A stretch of DNA of 64,000 bases from Bacteroidales bacterium. Its GTDB lineage: Bacteria; Bacteroidota; Bacteroidia; Bacteroidales; UBA932. Positions 35,493-43,908 of this stretch are shown here, one piece after another. Made by a program: the position numbers and the translations under genes. Numbering within the stretch: position 1 is the stretch's first letter; every line of letters begins with the position of its first letter. Below the pieces are notes generated by a model. It made no database searches. It had not been told where the DNA came from and worked only from the letters and a program-made list of their open reading frames with translations. The stretch covers positions 27,086-91,085 of the forward strand of contig JAFTGA010000031.1 of the NCBI GenBank assembly GCA_017458145.1, written 5' to 3'.

Positions 35493-36297
35493 ATCGCTTG
35501 GCTTCCTTATAATTGGACCACAGGATCTGCAGCACGCTGAAAAGCGGCTCCCCGTCCACACGGTCGATGTTTCCGATGGTCTGGTCCTTCGCGAGCTGGA
35601 CCAGCAGGTCGTTCCAGGTTACGGCGGGTCCCTTGGATCCGGAACCTTCCGGCGCGAAGAGCTGCGCGAGGTCCACCTCTTCGCCGTTCAGCAGCAGCCG
35701 CTCCGACTGCAGGTACTGGAGGCAATGGCAGAACCAGGCCAGCACCAGGCTCTTCTGCCAGGGTCGCATCCGGGAGGCGGCACGGCGGTCCCGGTCAAAC
35801 CTGCGCCCGGACATCGGCCCGGCACGGCGCCCGGCCCGGTTGGGCCGCCGGGAACGGCTCCGGTAGAGAATCCCGAGGCAGTCATCCAGGTCCGACGGAT
35901 CCTGAGACCGGCCGAAGGCCTGCACGGCCATCGCCGCGGCACGGAACTCCCCGAAAGTCAGGTCCTGCAGCAGATCTGCCGGACCACGCAGACGGCCGAC
36001 ACGCGGCAGCGGGTTGGCAATCGTGTCCATTGCCAGCCGCGGCATCCCGTCATCCTCCGCAAAAAGGAAGCCCAGGCACTGCTCGCAGAGCAGATATACA
36101 TTCTCGGCCGCATTTCCCCGGGGGCGGCGCATCCGGAGCCCCAGGAACTTGTGCAGCATCCGGATATGGAACTCCAGCGGCGAAGCGCAGCGCCCGAATA
36201 TCCGGAACGCATAGCGGATCTGCACCGGGCTCATCTCCGCCCAGCTGGACGGGATCTCGCTCACGCGTCCGCTCCCGTATGCCTCGATGCGAGTCAC
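35458..36297 (-). CDS. Phage structural-module protein, unknown
   Basis: The protein has 279 residues, largely helical and basic in the middle (GRRAGPMSGRRFDRDRRAAS). It has overlapping starts and stops with both neighbours, so it belongs to the connector block after the portal gene. No motif is recognised. Confidence 0.6.
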   Translation of the reverse strand: MTRIEAYGSGRVSEIPSSWAEMSPVQIRYAFRIFGRCASPLEFHIRMLHKFLGLRMRRPRGNAAENVYLLCEQCLGFLFAEDDGMPRLAMDTIANPLPRVGRLRGPADLLQDLTFGEFRAAAMAVQAFGRSQDPSDLDDCLGILYRSRSRRPNRAGRRAGPMSGRRFDRDRRAASRMRPWQKSLVLAWFCHCLQYLQSERLLLNGEEVDLAQLFAPEGSGSKGPAVTWNDLLVQLAKDQTIGNIDRVDGEPLFSVLQILWSNYKEAKRYEASVKTQKGH

Positions 36298-37220
36298 TGT
36301 GCCGTGAAGTATTTGTTGGCGGGGTCGTTCTCCGGCAGCGGATTGAAGGCCTGCCAGGGATTGCCGTCGAGCAGCAGCTCCGCAATCTCCGTCCGGGTGT
36401 CGGCGATCTGCTTTTCAAGATCGCCCACATACGCGTCCATTTCCGCCATCGTGGCCGCCGCTTTCGACCGGCCGCCCTGGTAGGAAGGGCAGAACCGGCG
36501 CACAATCGAGAGCGGGAACACCTCCAGAGACCAGCGGCGCACGGCGGTCACGAGGGCGCTCAGCACGGCCCAGCGCTGGCAGGCGCGCAGCAGATCCCGG
36601 TCGGCCTCGGCGACCGAAGCCCCCGAGATGCGGGACCAGGCGTCATCGTTCATCATCCGGCGCAGCTTCCCCTGGCACTCGACAACCAGGTTCTGCAGCA
36701 GATAGAAAACGTAGAAGGATCCGTCCAGCGGATACACTGCCTCCATTTCGTCCATGGTGCGGACGATGGAGCGCGCCCGCCGCTTATAGGCGTCGGATTC
36801 CTGCCACTGGGTGATGCTGTTTTCGTCCAGATATGCGTACAGCGCGTCAAGCGCCCGGTACCACCGGTCCTGCTGCGCCCGCTCGTCTCGGTCGATCATC
36901 CATTCCCAGGGCATCTTCTCGTTGCCGTCTGCCACAACCTTGCTGCCGTTGTCGGTGTGCGTCACCAGGTTCGCCCGAGAGTACCGGGCGACGGCAAGGA
37001 TTGCGATCGGGGTCCGCACGGCAGCCACCAGCCCGTCCGTGGTACCGGCGTCATACTGTGTCTGGGCGAGGTTCACGACGGCGGAGCCGACCAGGCCCGC
37101 CACGGTCCGGGTTGCGTCCTCGATTTCCGTGGAGATTGCGTCGAAGACATTCGCGGCAAAGGCGTATCCCGTCACCTGCAGCAGCTCCTCGCTGCCCTTG
37201 TTGTCCCTATTAAAAAGCAT
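36294..37220 (-). CDS. Phage structural-module protein (DUF6712-like)
   Basis: The protein has 308 residues, mainly alpha-helical. It begins MLFNRDNKGSEELLQVTGY. Proteins of this shape follow the portal gene in Bacteroides siphophages and are thought to be adaptor (connector) proteins. The stop overlaps the next start by 4 bases. Confidence 0.55.
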   Translation of the reverse strand: MLFNRDNKGSEELLQVTGYAFAANVFDAISTEIEDATRTVAGLVGSAVVNLAQTQYDAGTTDGLVAAVRTPIAILAVARYSRANLVTHTDNGSKVVADGNEKMPWEWMIDRDERAQQDRWYRALDALYAYLDENSITQWQESDAYKRRARSIVRTMDEMEAVYPLDGSFYVFYLLQNLVVECQGKLRRMMNDDAWSRISGASVAEADRDLLRACQRWAVLSALVTAVRRWSLEVFPLSIVRRFCPSYQGGRSKAAATMAEMDAYVGDLEKQIADTRTEIAELLLDGNPWQAFNPLPENDPANKYFTAQ

Positions 37221-37223
37221 ACC

Positions 37224-38585
37224 CTATTCGTTTTTGATGCGATCCTTGGCCGAAGTAGCCTCTTCGGTATGGACGGCCCGGTGGTAGAATCCCACGCGCA
37301 GATCCTTGCCGGGGAAATTGAATGCAATAGCCTGGTTGACCGGCTCCAGGACCGTCGATTCCGGGATCTCTGTGTCGCTGGCAAGGAACAGCTTGAAGGC
37401 GTATAGCAGCTCGGACCCGGACGCCAGCTTACCGTTGATAATCAGGTTGCTGAGCGCCGGATGCAGGCCCATGCCGGACGTGATGGCGCCGGAGGACGCT
37501 TCGGATATCTTCAACTGGCTTTCCACGAAGTCCTTGATCTTCTGGTCGATCGGATCGATGCTCCAGGTCACAGGCTTACCCGTGTCCGGATCGATCACAT
37601 CAACAGTGTGGAAAAACTTGCCGGCGTTTTCCTTGCCAGAGAGGACGGATGTGAGGCTCTTGAGGAACTCCCCGGTCATCCGGGCAATCTCCTTCTCGAT
37701 CTTGGCATCGTCGGCCGCCCAGTCCGGATGGATCCGGCGCAGCATCTCCCGCTTCGCATCCCAGTATGCCTGCGGCGAATGAACGTGGTAAGCGAGGTTC
37801 AGCCCATTGTCGGTGACGTACTTGAAGATGGTCGGAATCTCGCTCCCCCGGATGATCCAGCGGAGCGTCCCCCAGAACTGCGGCACGCTGTAGAAGTCGC
37901 GGCCGAAGGAGTAGGTGCGGTTGTAAGCCGCGCTGGCGGCATAGCGGCCGGGGTCGCGTCGGTCATAGACCGGGTATTTCCGGATGCCGGTGCCCACACA
38001 GGCCCGCTCGAAGTCGCCGACCAGGATATGCCGGACATCCCGGATATCATGACTGTCCACCCATTCCAGGCGCGCATTCTTGGCCGGAATATGCTCCAGG
38101 CGCGCAATGCGGGGCCGGAGACCGATGCGGCTCCCCCGCTCCAGGTAGCAGCCGTTGAAGAAGCCCTTCAGGTGCAGATAGTCTGACAGTGCCCCTTTGG
38201 CGTAGGAGACGGCGTCCCAGCTCCAGAACCAGTTCTCGACCTCGCGGTCCTGCACCCACTCGCGGACGATCTCGCCGTCCTGGTAGTTCAGTTGGTAGAG
38301 ATACAAGCCCTGGCCATAGATCAGCCCCAGCTGACGCTCCAGCACGCCTGGAGCCAGGTTGTTGTCGTCCATGATATCGCGGAGTTTCGAGGGCAGCAGA
38401 TTGTCGTGGCCGAACGGCACGACGCGTTCGCCGCGCACGGCAAACGGCAACGTCTCCCAGTTATGCTCCGTGTAGCGCCACGGCATGAAGTCCATCCCGT
38501 CGTCCCCCCGTGTGGCCAGGGTGAACACCCGGCCGTCTTCGAGGTGTGCGGCATAGGAATGGTCGCTTATCTTCTTGACTTCCAT
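37224..38585 (-). CDS. Portal protein
   Basis: The protein has 453 residues. It begins MEVKKISDHSYAAHLEDGRV. The body has the mixed wing and long stem helix (DAKIEKEIARMTGEFLKSLT) and the late AITSGMGLHPALSNLIINGK segment found in portals of Bacteroidetes phages. Placement after the terminase and before connectors agrees. It would form the dodecameric DNA channel at one capsid vertex. Confidence 0.75.
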   Translation of the reverse strand: MEVKKISDHSYAAHLEDGRVFTLATRGDDGMDFMPWRYTEHNWETLPFAVRGERVVPFGHDNLLPSKLRDIMDDNNLAPGVLERQLGLIYGQGLYLYQLNYQDGEIVREWVQDREVENWFWSWDAVSYAKGALSDYLHLKGFFNGCYLERGSRIGLRPRIARLEHIPAKNARLEWVDSHDIRDVRHILVGDFERACVGTGIRKYPVYDRRDPGRYAASAAYNRTYSFGRDFYSVPQFWGTLRWIIRGSEIPTIFKYVTDNGLNLAYHVHSPQAYWDAKREMLRRIHPDWAADDAKIEKEIARMTGEFLKSLTSVLSGKENAGKFFHTVDVIDPDTGKPVTWSIDPIDQKIKDFVESQLKISEASSGAITSGMGLHPALSNLIINGKLASGSELLYAFKLFLASDTEIPESTVLEPVNQAIAFNFPGKDLRVGFYHRAVHTEEATSAKDRIKNE

Positions 38586-38586
38586 A

Positions 38587-38856
38587 TCAGACAGTTACTT
38601 TCTCGCCATTCAGCGTCATTAGGAGCGGATGCCAGAAGCGCCGGGGCTGCATCGTGTCCAGGTCCATGTAGCGCTCCTGCATCTCCGCATTTTGGTTGAA
38701 TTCCAGGGATTCCCGCGACATCGTGCGCGCACGGCGGACATACACGACACCATCGGAGGTCCCCTGGCTGGAGTTGTACGACATGAACGAGAAAGAGAAC
38801 GGCACGCCCTCGCGGGAGAGCCGTCTCATCTCGTTTATGGCATCATACAATCTCAC
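38587..38856 (-). CDS. Small protein between terminase and portal
   Basis: A protein of 89 residues from GTG 38856; ATG 38829 is the alternative. The conserved-looking part is VPFSFSFMSYNSSQGTSDG followed by YVRRARTMSRESLEF. The longer frame to 38997 is rejected because its first 47 residues are arginine-rich, out-of-frame-like sequence. A TAAATTTG -7 element lies at 38862-38869 on this strand. Function unknown. Confidence 0.55.
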   Translation of the reverse strand: MRLYDAINEMRRLSREGVPFSFSFMSYNSSQGTSDGVVYVRRARTMSRESLEFNQNAEMQERYMDLDTMQPRRFWHPLLMTLNGEKVTV

Positions 38857-39187
38857 GGATACAAATTTAGCCCCGTATCTCCAGAGGAAAAGGACAAAGA
38901 CCGGTCGGGCAGACCGGGAAGACCGGAAATCCGGCCCGGAACGCCGAAACGGCCGTCGAATGGTGCAAAAACGGCCGTCCCGGAAGGCGTTTCGCATAGT
39001 TTCATTCTCGTTTCCCGCTCATTTCCAGATTATTGGGCTGTTCCAACCGAAAAAACCGCATTTTTGCGTGACGGAAGAGCCCGGCCGCCCTCTTCTTCGG
39101 GTGTGATCACACTGCGCCGAAAAGGTGATATATGACGAAGCGCCCCCGCCGGAGCACGGCAGGGGCGCAATTCCGGACCGCGAGGCC
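38857..39187. other. Intergenic region between terminase and portal genes
   Basis: No gene of convincing quality is seen. It contains a hairpin just past the terminase stop (39140-39168: GCGCCCC/GGGGCGC plus an inner GCCG/CGGC), a perfect 12-bp palindrome GTGTGATCACAC at 39101-39112, several GGCCG/CGGCC inverted repeats at 38910-38985, and a minus-strand TAAATTTG at 38862-38869 that may start the portal transcript. Confidence 0.6.
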
Positions 39188-40966
39188 CTAGCCGACAACA
39201 GGATCCAGGTTGCCGGCCGGCGCGGCCGTCCTCTCCCGGGCAGCGGCCATGAGGTCCTTGCTCATCAGGAAGTACTTGAACGCGTCGGAAGGATTGGTGG
39301 ACTTGAGCGGCAGCTCCTCGGCGGGCAGGCGCTCCGAACTCTTGTCCTTGAACACGACCTGGTCCTTGACCTTGGTACGCGCCAGCTGCAGAGAGCAGCG
39401 CAGCGGCTTGCAGGCATACCAGTCAATCAGGATCAGCGGCAGCCGCGGCGATTCCCCGGCAAGGATCTTCAGCATGAAACGATACTCTTCAGACTGGGAG
39501 ATGGTGCCCTGGTTACTGCTCATCAGCACGACGTTCCAGCCCGTGCGGCGTCCGGTCTCCCCGTCGATCTCAATGGCCCGCTTCAGCTCGCCGATAGCAT
39601 CCTTCCCGACGGACTTGTACTGGTTGCCGGCGCGGTCGTAGTAGAGATAGACCAGCCGGTTGCGCATGGGCGCGAAGTACTCCCGGAACTTCCGCCCGAG
39701 CGCCTGCGTATGCTCAGGCGGAAGCGTATAGAGGAACTTGAGCGCCCGGATGCAGCGCCTCCCCTTCCACGTGCCCTCTTGCCCGATTACCATGGAGCAC
39801 ATGTTGCCGAAATCGACCCCCAGACGAAGCGGAGCATCAGGATTGAGATGCCTGAGCACGGAGCAGTCCTCCCGGTCCTGCAGGGCAAGACGGTCGTATG
39901 CCTTCTCATCAATGCCGTCGTAGTAGAAATTATCCTCCGAGAGCGAAGCGTAGAACCGGTCGCCGCTGGAGAGCGTGGCCCGCATCGACAGGATGGCCGT
40001 CTTGAGATCCGGCACGTCGCCGTCGATGGCGTCCGTGAACCACGCAGGTGTGAGGATATCGGCATTGACGAAACTGCTTGCGCGCATGTAGAACACATGG
40101 TTTTCCTCCCGCAGCCGCAGCTGCGTCCACCGGCGCCCCCAGTCATTGGCGATGTCCAGCTTCCGCTTCACCTCCAGCAGGTCGGCATCCCGCTGCGTCT
40201 GCAGCCAGCGGTCCTTGGCCGCCAGGTACTCCCGCAGGCATTCATGGTACACCAGGCCAGCCTTGATCACCAGCAGGATGGACGGCACATCCATCCGGGC
40301 CGCGTGCTTGGCCATCCAGTCATACTCGCCCAGGTGTGACGGATCCGCCACGTCGGAAGTGAAGGTAACGCCCCGGTAGAACACGGAACCGGCGTACTCC
40401 GGATATCCACGCACCGCCTTGAGCAGGTTGGAGATCTTCTCTTCCTTGAAGTACTTGGCCTCGTCCCCGAACACGTGAACGTAGCTGCGCCCGGCCAGCG
40501 TGGACGGCCGGTCCAGCGACCCGAACGTCAGGTTCATCCCTGTGTAGAAGATCATCGTGCGGTTGTAAGAGAGGATCCTGTTGCGCGGGCGCCAGAAATG
40601 GTCGCGCAGCCAGGGCTGGAGATCGGCGGTCTCCGCTGCGCGGAACTGCGGCGGCTCCTGCTCGATGATATAGTGCACGCCCTCGCGGTAGCCCTTCCGC
40701 TCCAGCGACTCCAGGACCGTGGGAATCACGTTGGCCGTGAGGTTGGTGAAGGTGTCGGACACCCAAGCACACGGCGCGCCCGGCATGTCCTGCATCACAT
40801 CCAGCATCCGCTCCGTCAGGCAGTCGGTAGTCTTGGCGGATCCGCGCCCCAGTTCGCCGTAGAAATTCTTTGCGGACACCAGTTTCTGGATCTGCAGGAA
40901 CTTGTTCATATACAGAACGCGCGCCGCCTGCGTGGTCTCAGTGTTTACCTGCTTCCTGTGACTCAT
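39188..40966 (-). CDS. Terminase large subunit
   Basis: The packaging motor, 592 residues. The ATPase domain has a Walker A-like GRGSAKTTD (about 40-48) and Walker B VHVFGDEAK (about 165). The nuclease domain has LGVDFGN and the late acidic residues near YYDRAGNQ and NPSDAF. It overlaps the small-subunit candidate by 29 bases. It would cut concatemers and pump DNA through the portal. Confidence 0.9.
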   Translation of the reverse strand: MSHRKQVNTETTQAARVLYMNKFLQIQKLVSAKNFYGELGRGSAKTTDCLTERMLDVMQDMPGAPCAWVSDTFTNLTANVIPTVLESLERKGYREGVHYIIEQEPPQFRAAETADLQPWLRDHFWRPRNRILSYNRTMIFYTGMNLTFGSLDRPSTLAGRSYVHVFGDEAKYFKEEKISNLLKAVRGYPEYAGSVFYRGVTFTSDVADPSHLGEYDWMAKHAARMDVPSILLVIKAGLVYHECLREYLAAKDRWLQTQRDADLLEVKRKLDIANDWGRRWTQLRLREENHVFYMRASSFVNADILTPAWFTDAIDGDVPDLKTAILSMRATLSSGDRFYASLSEDNFYYDGIDEKAYDRLALQDREDCSVLRHLNPDAPLRLGVDFGNMCSMVIGQEGTWKGRRCIRALKFLYTLPPEHTQALGRKFREYFAPMRNRLVYLYYDRAGNQYKSVGKDAIGELKRAIEIDGETGRRTGWNVVLMSSNQGTISQSEEYRFMLKILAGESPRLPLILIDWYACKPLRCSLQLARTKVKDQVVFKDKSSERLPAEELPLKSTNPSDAFKYFLMSKDLMAAARERTAAPAGNLDPVVG

Positions 40967-41921
40967 GCTGCAGCATTTTTTCGATATCCATGTCTATCAC
41001 GCCCGCATCCATGGCCAGGCGCTTCTTTTCAGTCTCCGGTACCGGCAGCTTCTTGATAATCTCCGCGAGCACGCGCCGGTCTGCCCTGGGCAGGCCGATC
41101 GATTCCGGACTAGCATCAACGATGGTCGGGAACCGCTGATACACGGCCGGATCCAGCTTCTGCACCTCTTCCTGATCGAGGCGCAGAAGCTTCGATTTCT
41201 TGGCGAGGATGTCCGCCGCCATCGTGTAGTCAGCTGTGGACTTGGCCGCCGCCACAGCGGCATGGTAGAGCGTGTCGAACATGTCGGCCGTCTTGTCCCG
41301 GAGTGCTTCCCGGGAGACCTTGCGGTTGGCGTGGAAAAGCTCCACCGCCTCGGCGTACAGGTTCGCCGCCTGAGCGTGGGAGAATCCGAACGGTTCCTTG
41401 GTCAGGAACTGGACCACCCTGCGCTTGCCGAACTGTCCGTCCAGGCTGAAAATCAGGTTCAGCAGATCCAGGTAGTTCTGCTCCTTAGCGGAAAGCGTCC
41501 CGGGACTCCCGTTCGCAATGTAGTCCTGGATCTTCTGCCAAAGCGACTCATCTTCCGCTCCGCCGAAAAGATCCTGCTTGCTCAGGGCGAATGACTTATC
41601 CCGCATCATCGAGCGGTAGGTGGACACATCTTCCTCGCAGCCGTTCTCGGCGCCCTGGAGGATCTTCAGTTCCACTTTGGCGCGGTGCTGCAGCTCGCCC
41701 TGCCGGATGGCCCGGGAGATCCAGGACATCCGGTTGGCCACTTCGCCCTGCCACCAGGCCAGGTCTGTGATGCCGAACCAGGCGGCGATATCATCCGTGC
41801 TCCAGTACAGGGCACCGAAGGCATGCAGCGCAAGCAGCGTGTCGCGGTCCGGCTGGATCCTCCCGGAGGCGTCCTTCCACTCCCGGTCCCGGGAGGCCAG
41901 GTCAATCAGTTCTTCCGTCAT
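40938..41921 (-). CDS. Terminase small subunit candidate
   Basis: The protein has 327 residues. An N-terminal helix-turn-helix (WSTDDIAAWFGITDLAWWQG) fits DNA recognition, and the rest is helical, fitting an oligomer-forming small terminase, though longer than most. It sits directly before, and overlaps, the large subunit. Confidence 0.7.
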   Translation of the reverse strand: MTEELIDLASRDREWKDASGRIQPDRDTLLALHAFGALYWSTDDIAAWFGITDLAWWQGEVANRMSWISRAIRQGELQHRAKVELKILQGAENGCEEDVSTYRSMMRDKSFALSKQDLFGGAEDESLWQKIQDYIANGSPGTLSAKEQNYLDLLNLIFSLDGQFGKRRVVQFLTKEPFGFSHAQAANLYAEAVELFHANRKVSREALRDKTADMFDTLYHAAVAAAKSTADYTMAADILAKKSKLLRLDQEEVQKLDPAVYQRFPTIVDASPESIGLPRADRRVLAEIIKKLPVPETEKKRLAMDAGVIDMDIEKMLQHESQEAGKH

Positions 41922-42585
41922 AGGCTCGTTCGTAGTTTGTCAGGATCTTCTCCACCTCTGCCAGCTCGCGTTCCTTGGAGGCCAGCAGCTCCCGGCGTCC
42001 TGCCTCCAGATCCGGACGGTCCCCGGAGGCTAGCTGGACACGGAGACGGGAGATGGCGGAGAGAAGGTTGTGCCGACGCCGCATCAAATCGAAGGGACCG
42101 GCGGAGAGCATCTCCCGGTACCGGAGCGTCTCCGCAAAAACGGGATGCTTACCCAGCACTCGGCCCGTCTCCCGGTAATGTGCAAATTCGGAGAAGATTT
42201 TCCGATTTTGTCGATAAAAAAATACGCACTTTTTTGCAGTCTCCAGGCATTGCTCCGGAGAGACGCAAGAGAAGAGCCGTTCGTGTTCGGCGGCGAAGTT
42301 GGTCCACGCGGTGATCTTGTCGGCCGCCAGGATCTTCAGCTCCTGCGGGCAGTCCGGTTTCGAGAGGAACGGCCAGTCCTCCCGGAAAGAGCGGTCGGAC
42401 GCGGCCGTCTCCGCCACCGCCTTGCGGTCCGTGCCGGCAAGTGCGCGGATCAGCAGGTCGCGGTACTTCTCCGGATGGCGCTCCACCATCCGGGCCAGGT
42501 ACGGATTGGGCCGGTAAACCGAAAGGAGCCGGAGCCCCTCGCGGACTCCGGCTCCCTCTCTCAACCACTGGTCGATCTCCGTCAT
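41902..42585 (-). CDS. Phage helical protein, unknown
   Basis: A protein of 227 residues from ATG 42585, which overlaps the previous stop by one base. It is helical, with a C-terminal coiled coil (LLASKERELAEVEKILTNYE). It overlaps the terminase small-subunit gene by 20 bases, so packaging or head maturation is likely. No family recognised. Confidence 0.55.
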   Translation of the reverse strand: MTEIDQWLREGAGVREGLRLLSVYRPNPYLARMVERHPEKYRDLLIRALAGTDRKAVAETAASDRSFREDWPFLSKPDCPQELKILAADKITAWTNFAAEHERLFSCVSPEQCLETAKKCVFFYRQNRKIFSEFAHYRETGRVLGKHPVFAETLRYREMLSAGPFDLMRRRHNLLSAISRLRVQLASGDRPDLEAGRRELLASKERELAEVEKILTNYERAYDGRTD

Positions 42586-43277
42586 CACAGCAATGCCTGA
42601 ATGAGCAGATCCCGGATGGCGTCCCAGCCTGCGGCGTTTGCATAGATGAAACGCCTGCGCATCAGGCCCTCGATCACCACGGACTCGCACGGGTTGGCGC
42701 GCAGTACCTTGGTGTAGAAGTTCCCGTAGAGATGGCTCACCAGCTCCGGGCGCGCCCGTTCCGTGACGTAGAACTTCACGAATTCCTCGTCGGAGTTCGT
42801 CCCGTAGTACGGAAGGAAATCCACCAGGACCTCCTTGTCGAAGCGCACCGGCACGCGCCCCCAGAAAACGATCTTCTCGTGCCCAAGATCATCGGCACGC
42901 GGCACCTGGAGTTCGCTCCAGCGCACAGGTGCGCAAGGCACCAGGTTGGCGGGGATCACGGCGAAGTACCGGTCCACATCCTCCATCGCCATCACGCTCT
43001 CCAGCAGGGACACGAGCGTATCAGTCTTCTGGAAGGGGATGATCTTGAAGGGCAGATCATAGAATTTCTCCCAAATCTGCTTAACGAGATCTTCGGTGCC
43101 CGGATGGGCCAGTACGATCAGGTGCAGCGGTTCCCGCTCCGTCTCTTGTTCCGGCTCTTCGGATTCGGTTTTCTGTTCCTTGGCCGCTTCCGTTTCAGTC
43201 GCCGCCATTTCCTGCACCTCGGCAGGAGCGGCGCCCTGCAGGGCCTTTTCCTGCAGGGCAACTTCCTTCTTGCTCAT
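42585..43277 (-). CDS. Phage head/tail module protein, unknown
   Basis: The protein has 230 residues. The first 50 are charged and alanine/glutamate-rich (EAAKEQKTESEEPEQETERE), the rest is globular alpha/beta (LHLIVLAHPGTEDLVKQIW). It lies 3 bases after the putative tail tube gene. The function is not known. Confidence 0.55.
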   Translation of the reverse strand: MSKKEVALQEKALQGAAPAEVQEMAATETEAAKEQKTESEEPEQETEREPLHLIVLAHPGTEDLVKQIWEKFYDLPFKIIPFQKTDTLVSLLESVMAMEDVDRYFAVIPANLVPCAPVRWSELQVPRADDLGHEKIVFWGRVPVRFDKEVLVDFLPYYGTNSDEEFVKFYVTERARPELVSHLYGNFYTKVLRANPCESVVIEGLMRRRFIYANAAGWDAIRDLLIQALL

Positions 43278-43280
43278 AGA

Positions 43281-43835
43281 CTATGCTCCGGATTCAGCGG
43301 CGGGAGCATCGGCCAGTGTCGGCATCGCACCGGCGTAGGTCCCGATGACGAACTTGTCACCCTGCTCCTGCTTCGCCACGAAATGGCGGCGGGTCGCCTC
43401 GTTGGTATTGGTGTACTCCGGCTGCAGATACAGCGGATTGCACTTGGACCCGATCAGGCGGGCACGGCCGTCAGCGCTGCCGTCGCACTCACGCACGATG
43501 ACCACGATGCCCTTGTTCATGAAGGCCTCGGCGAAATTGGCGATGGCCACGCTGTCGCCGGGGTGATCGAACTCGACACCCTTGACGCAGCTGCGGGCGT
43601 CCACTTCGCCCTGGGACTCTTCGGTCGGATGGATCGAAGACGGAGTGGCGTAGATGCCTACGGCCTTGGCGCCCGTCTTCAGGGCGATGTCGCCGACCAG
43701 CTCGGTATTCCCCACGGACCTCGTAGGTTCGGTCTCGATATCCTCGACATCGATCACGATGACGGTCGGATTCTTGATCGTCGCAGCGCCAGCGCCGTCG
43801 CCGCTCTTCGGAATAGATACTTTAATGTAAGCCAT
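43281..43835 (-). CDS. Putative major tail tube protein
   Basis: The protein has 184 residues, beta-rich, beginning MAYIKVSIPKSGDGAGA and ending in an Ala/Pro-rich tail. Size, single copy, beta content and place directly after the major capsid gene and its terminator fit a tail tube protein, but a minor capsid or decoration protein is possible. Confidence 0.5.
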   Translation of the reverse strand: MAYIKVSIPKSGDGAGAATIKNPTVIVIDVEDIETEPTRSVGNTELVGDIALKTGAKAVGIYATPSSIHPTEESQGEVDARSCVKGVEFDHPGDSVAIANFAEAFMNKGIVVIVRECDGSADGRARLIGSKCNPLYLQPEYTNTNEATRRHFVAKQEQGDKFVIGTYAGAMPTLADAPAAESGA

Positions 43836-43872
43836 TGTGGTACTGATTTAGAATGATTCTATATATAGAAGA

Positions 43873-43901
43873 ATGGGAGCCGCCGCGCGGGCGGCTCCCA
43901 T
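43873..43901 (-). terminator. Strong hairpin after the major capsid gene
   Basis: Perfect 12-bp stem ATGGGAGCCGCC (43873-43884) with its complement at 43890-43901 and a 5-base loop. There is only a weak T-run. Such structures after capsid genes stabilise or end a highly expressed transcript. Confidence 0.7.
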
Positions 43902-43908
43902 TGTCGAT

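Noticed and set aside
39101-39112. GTGTGATCACAC as a CRP site
   Set aside because: The half-sites have no 6-base spacer as in CRP sites, and no regulated promoter is next to it; kept only as a palindrome.
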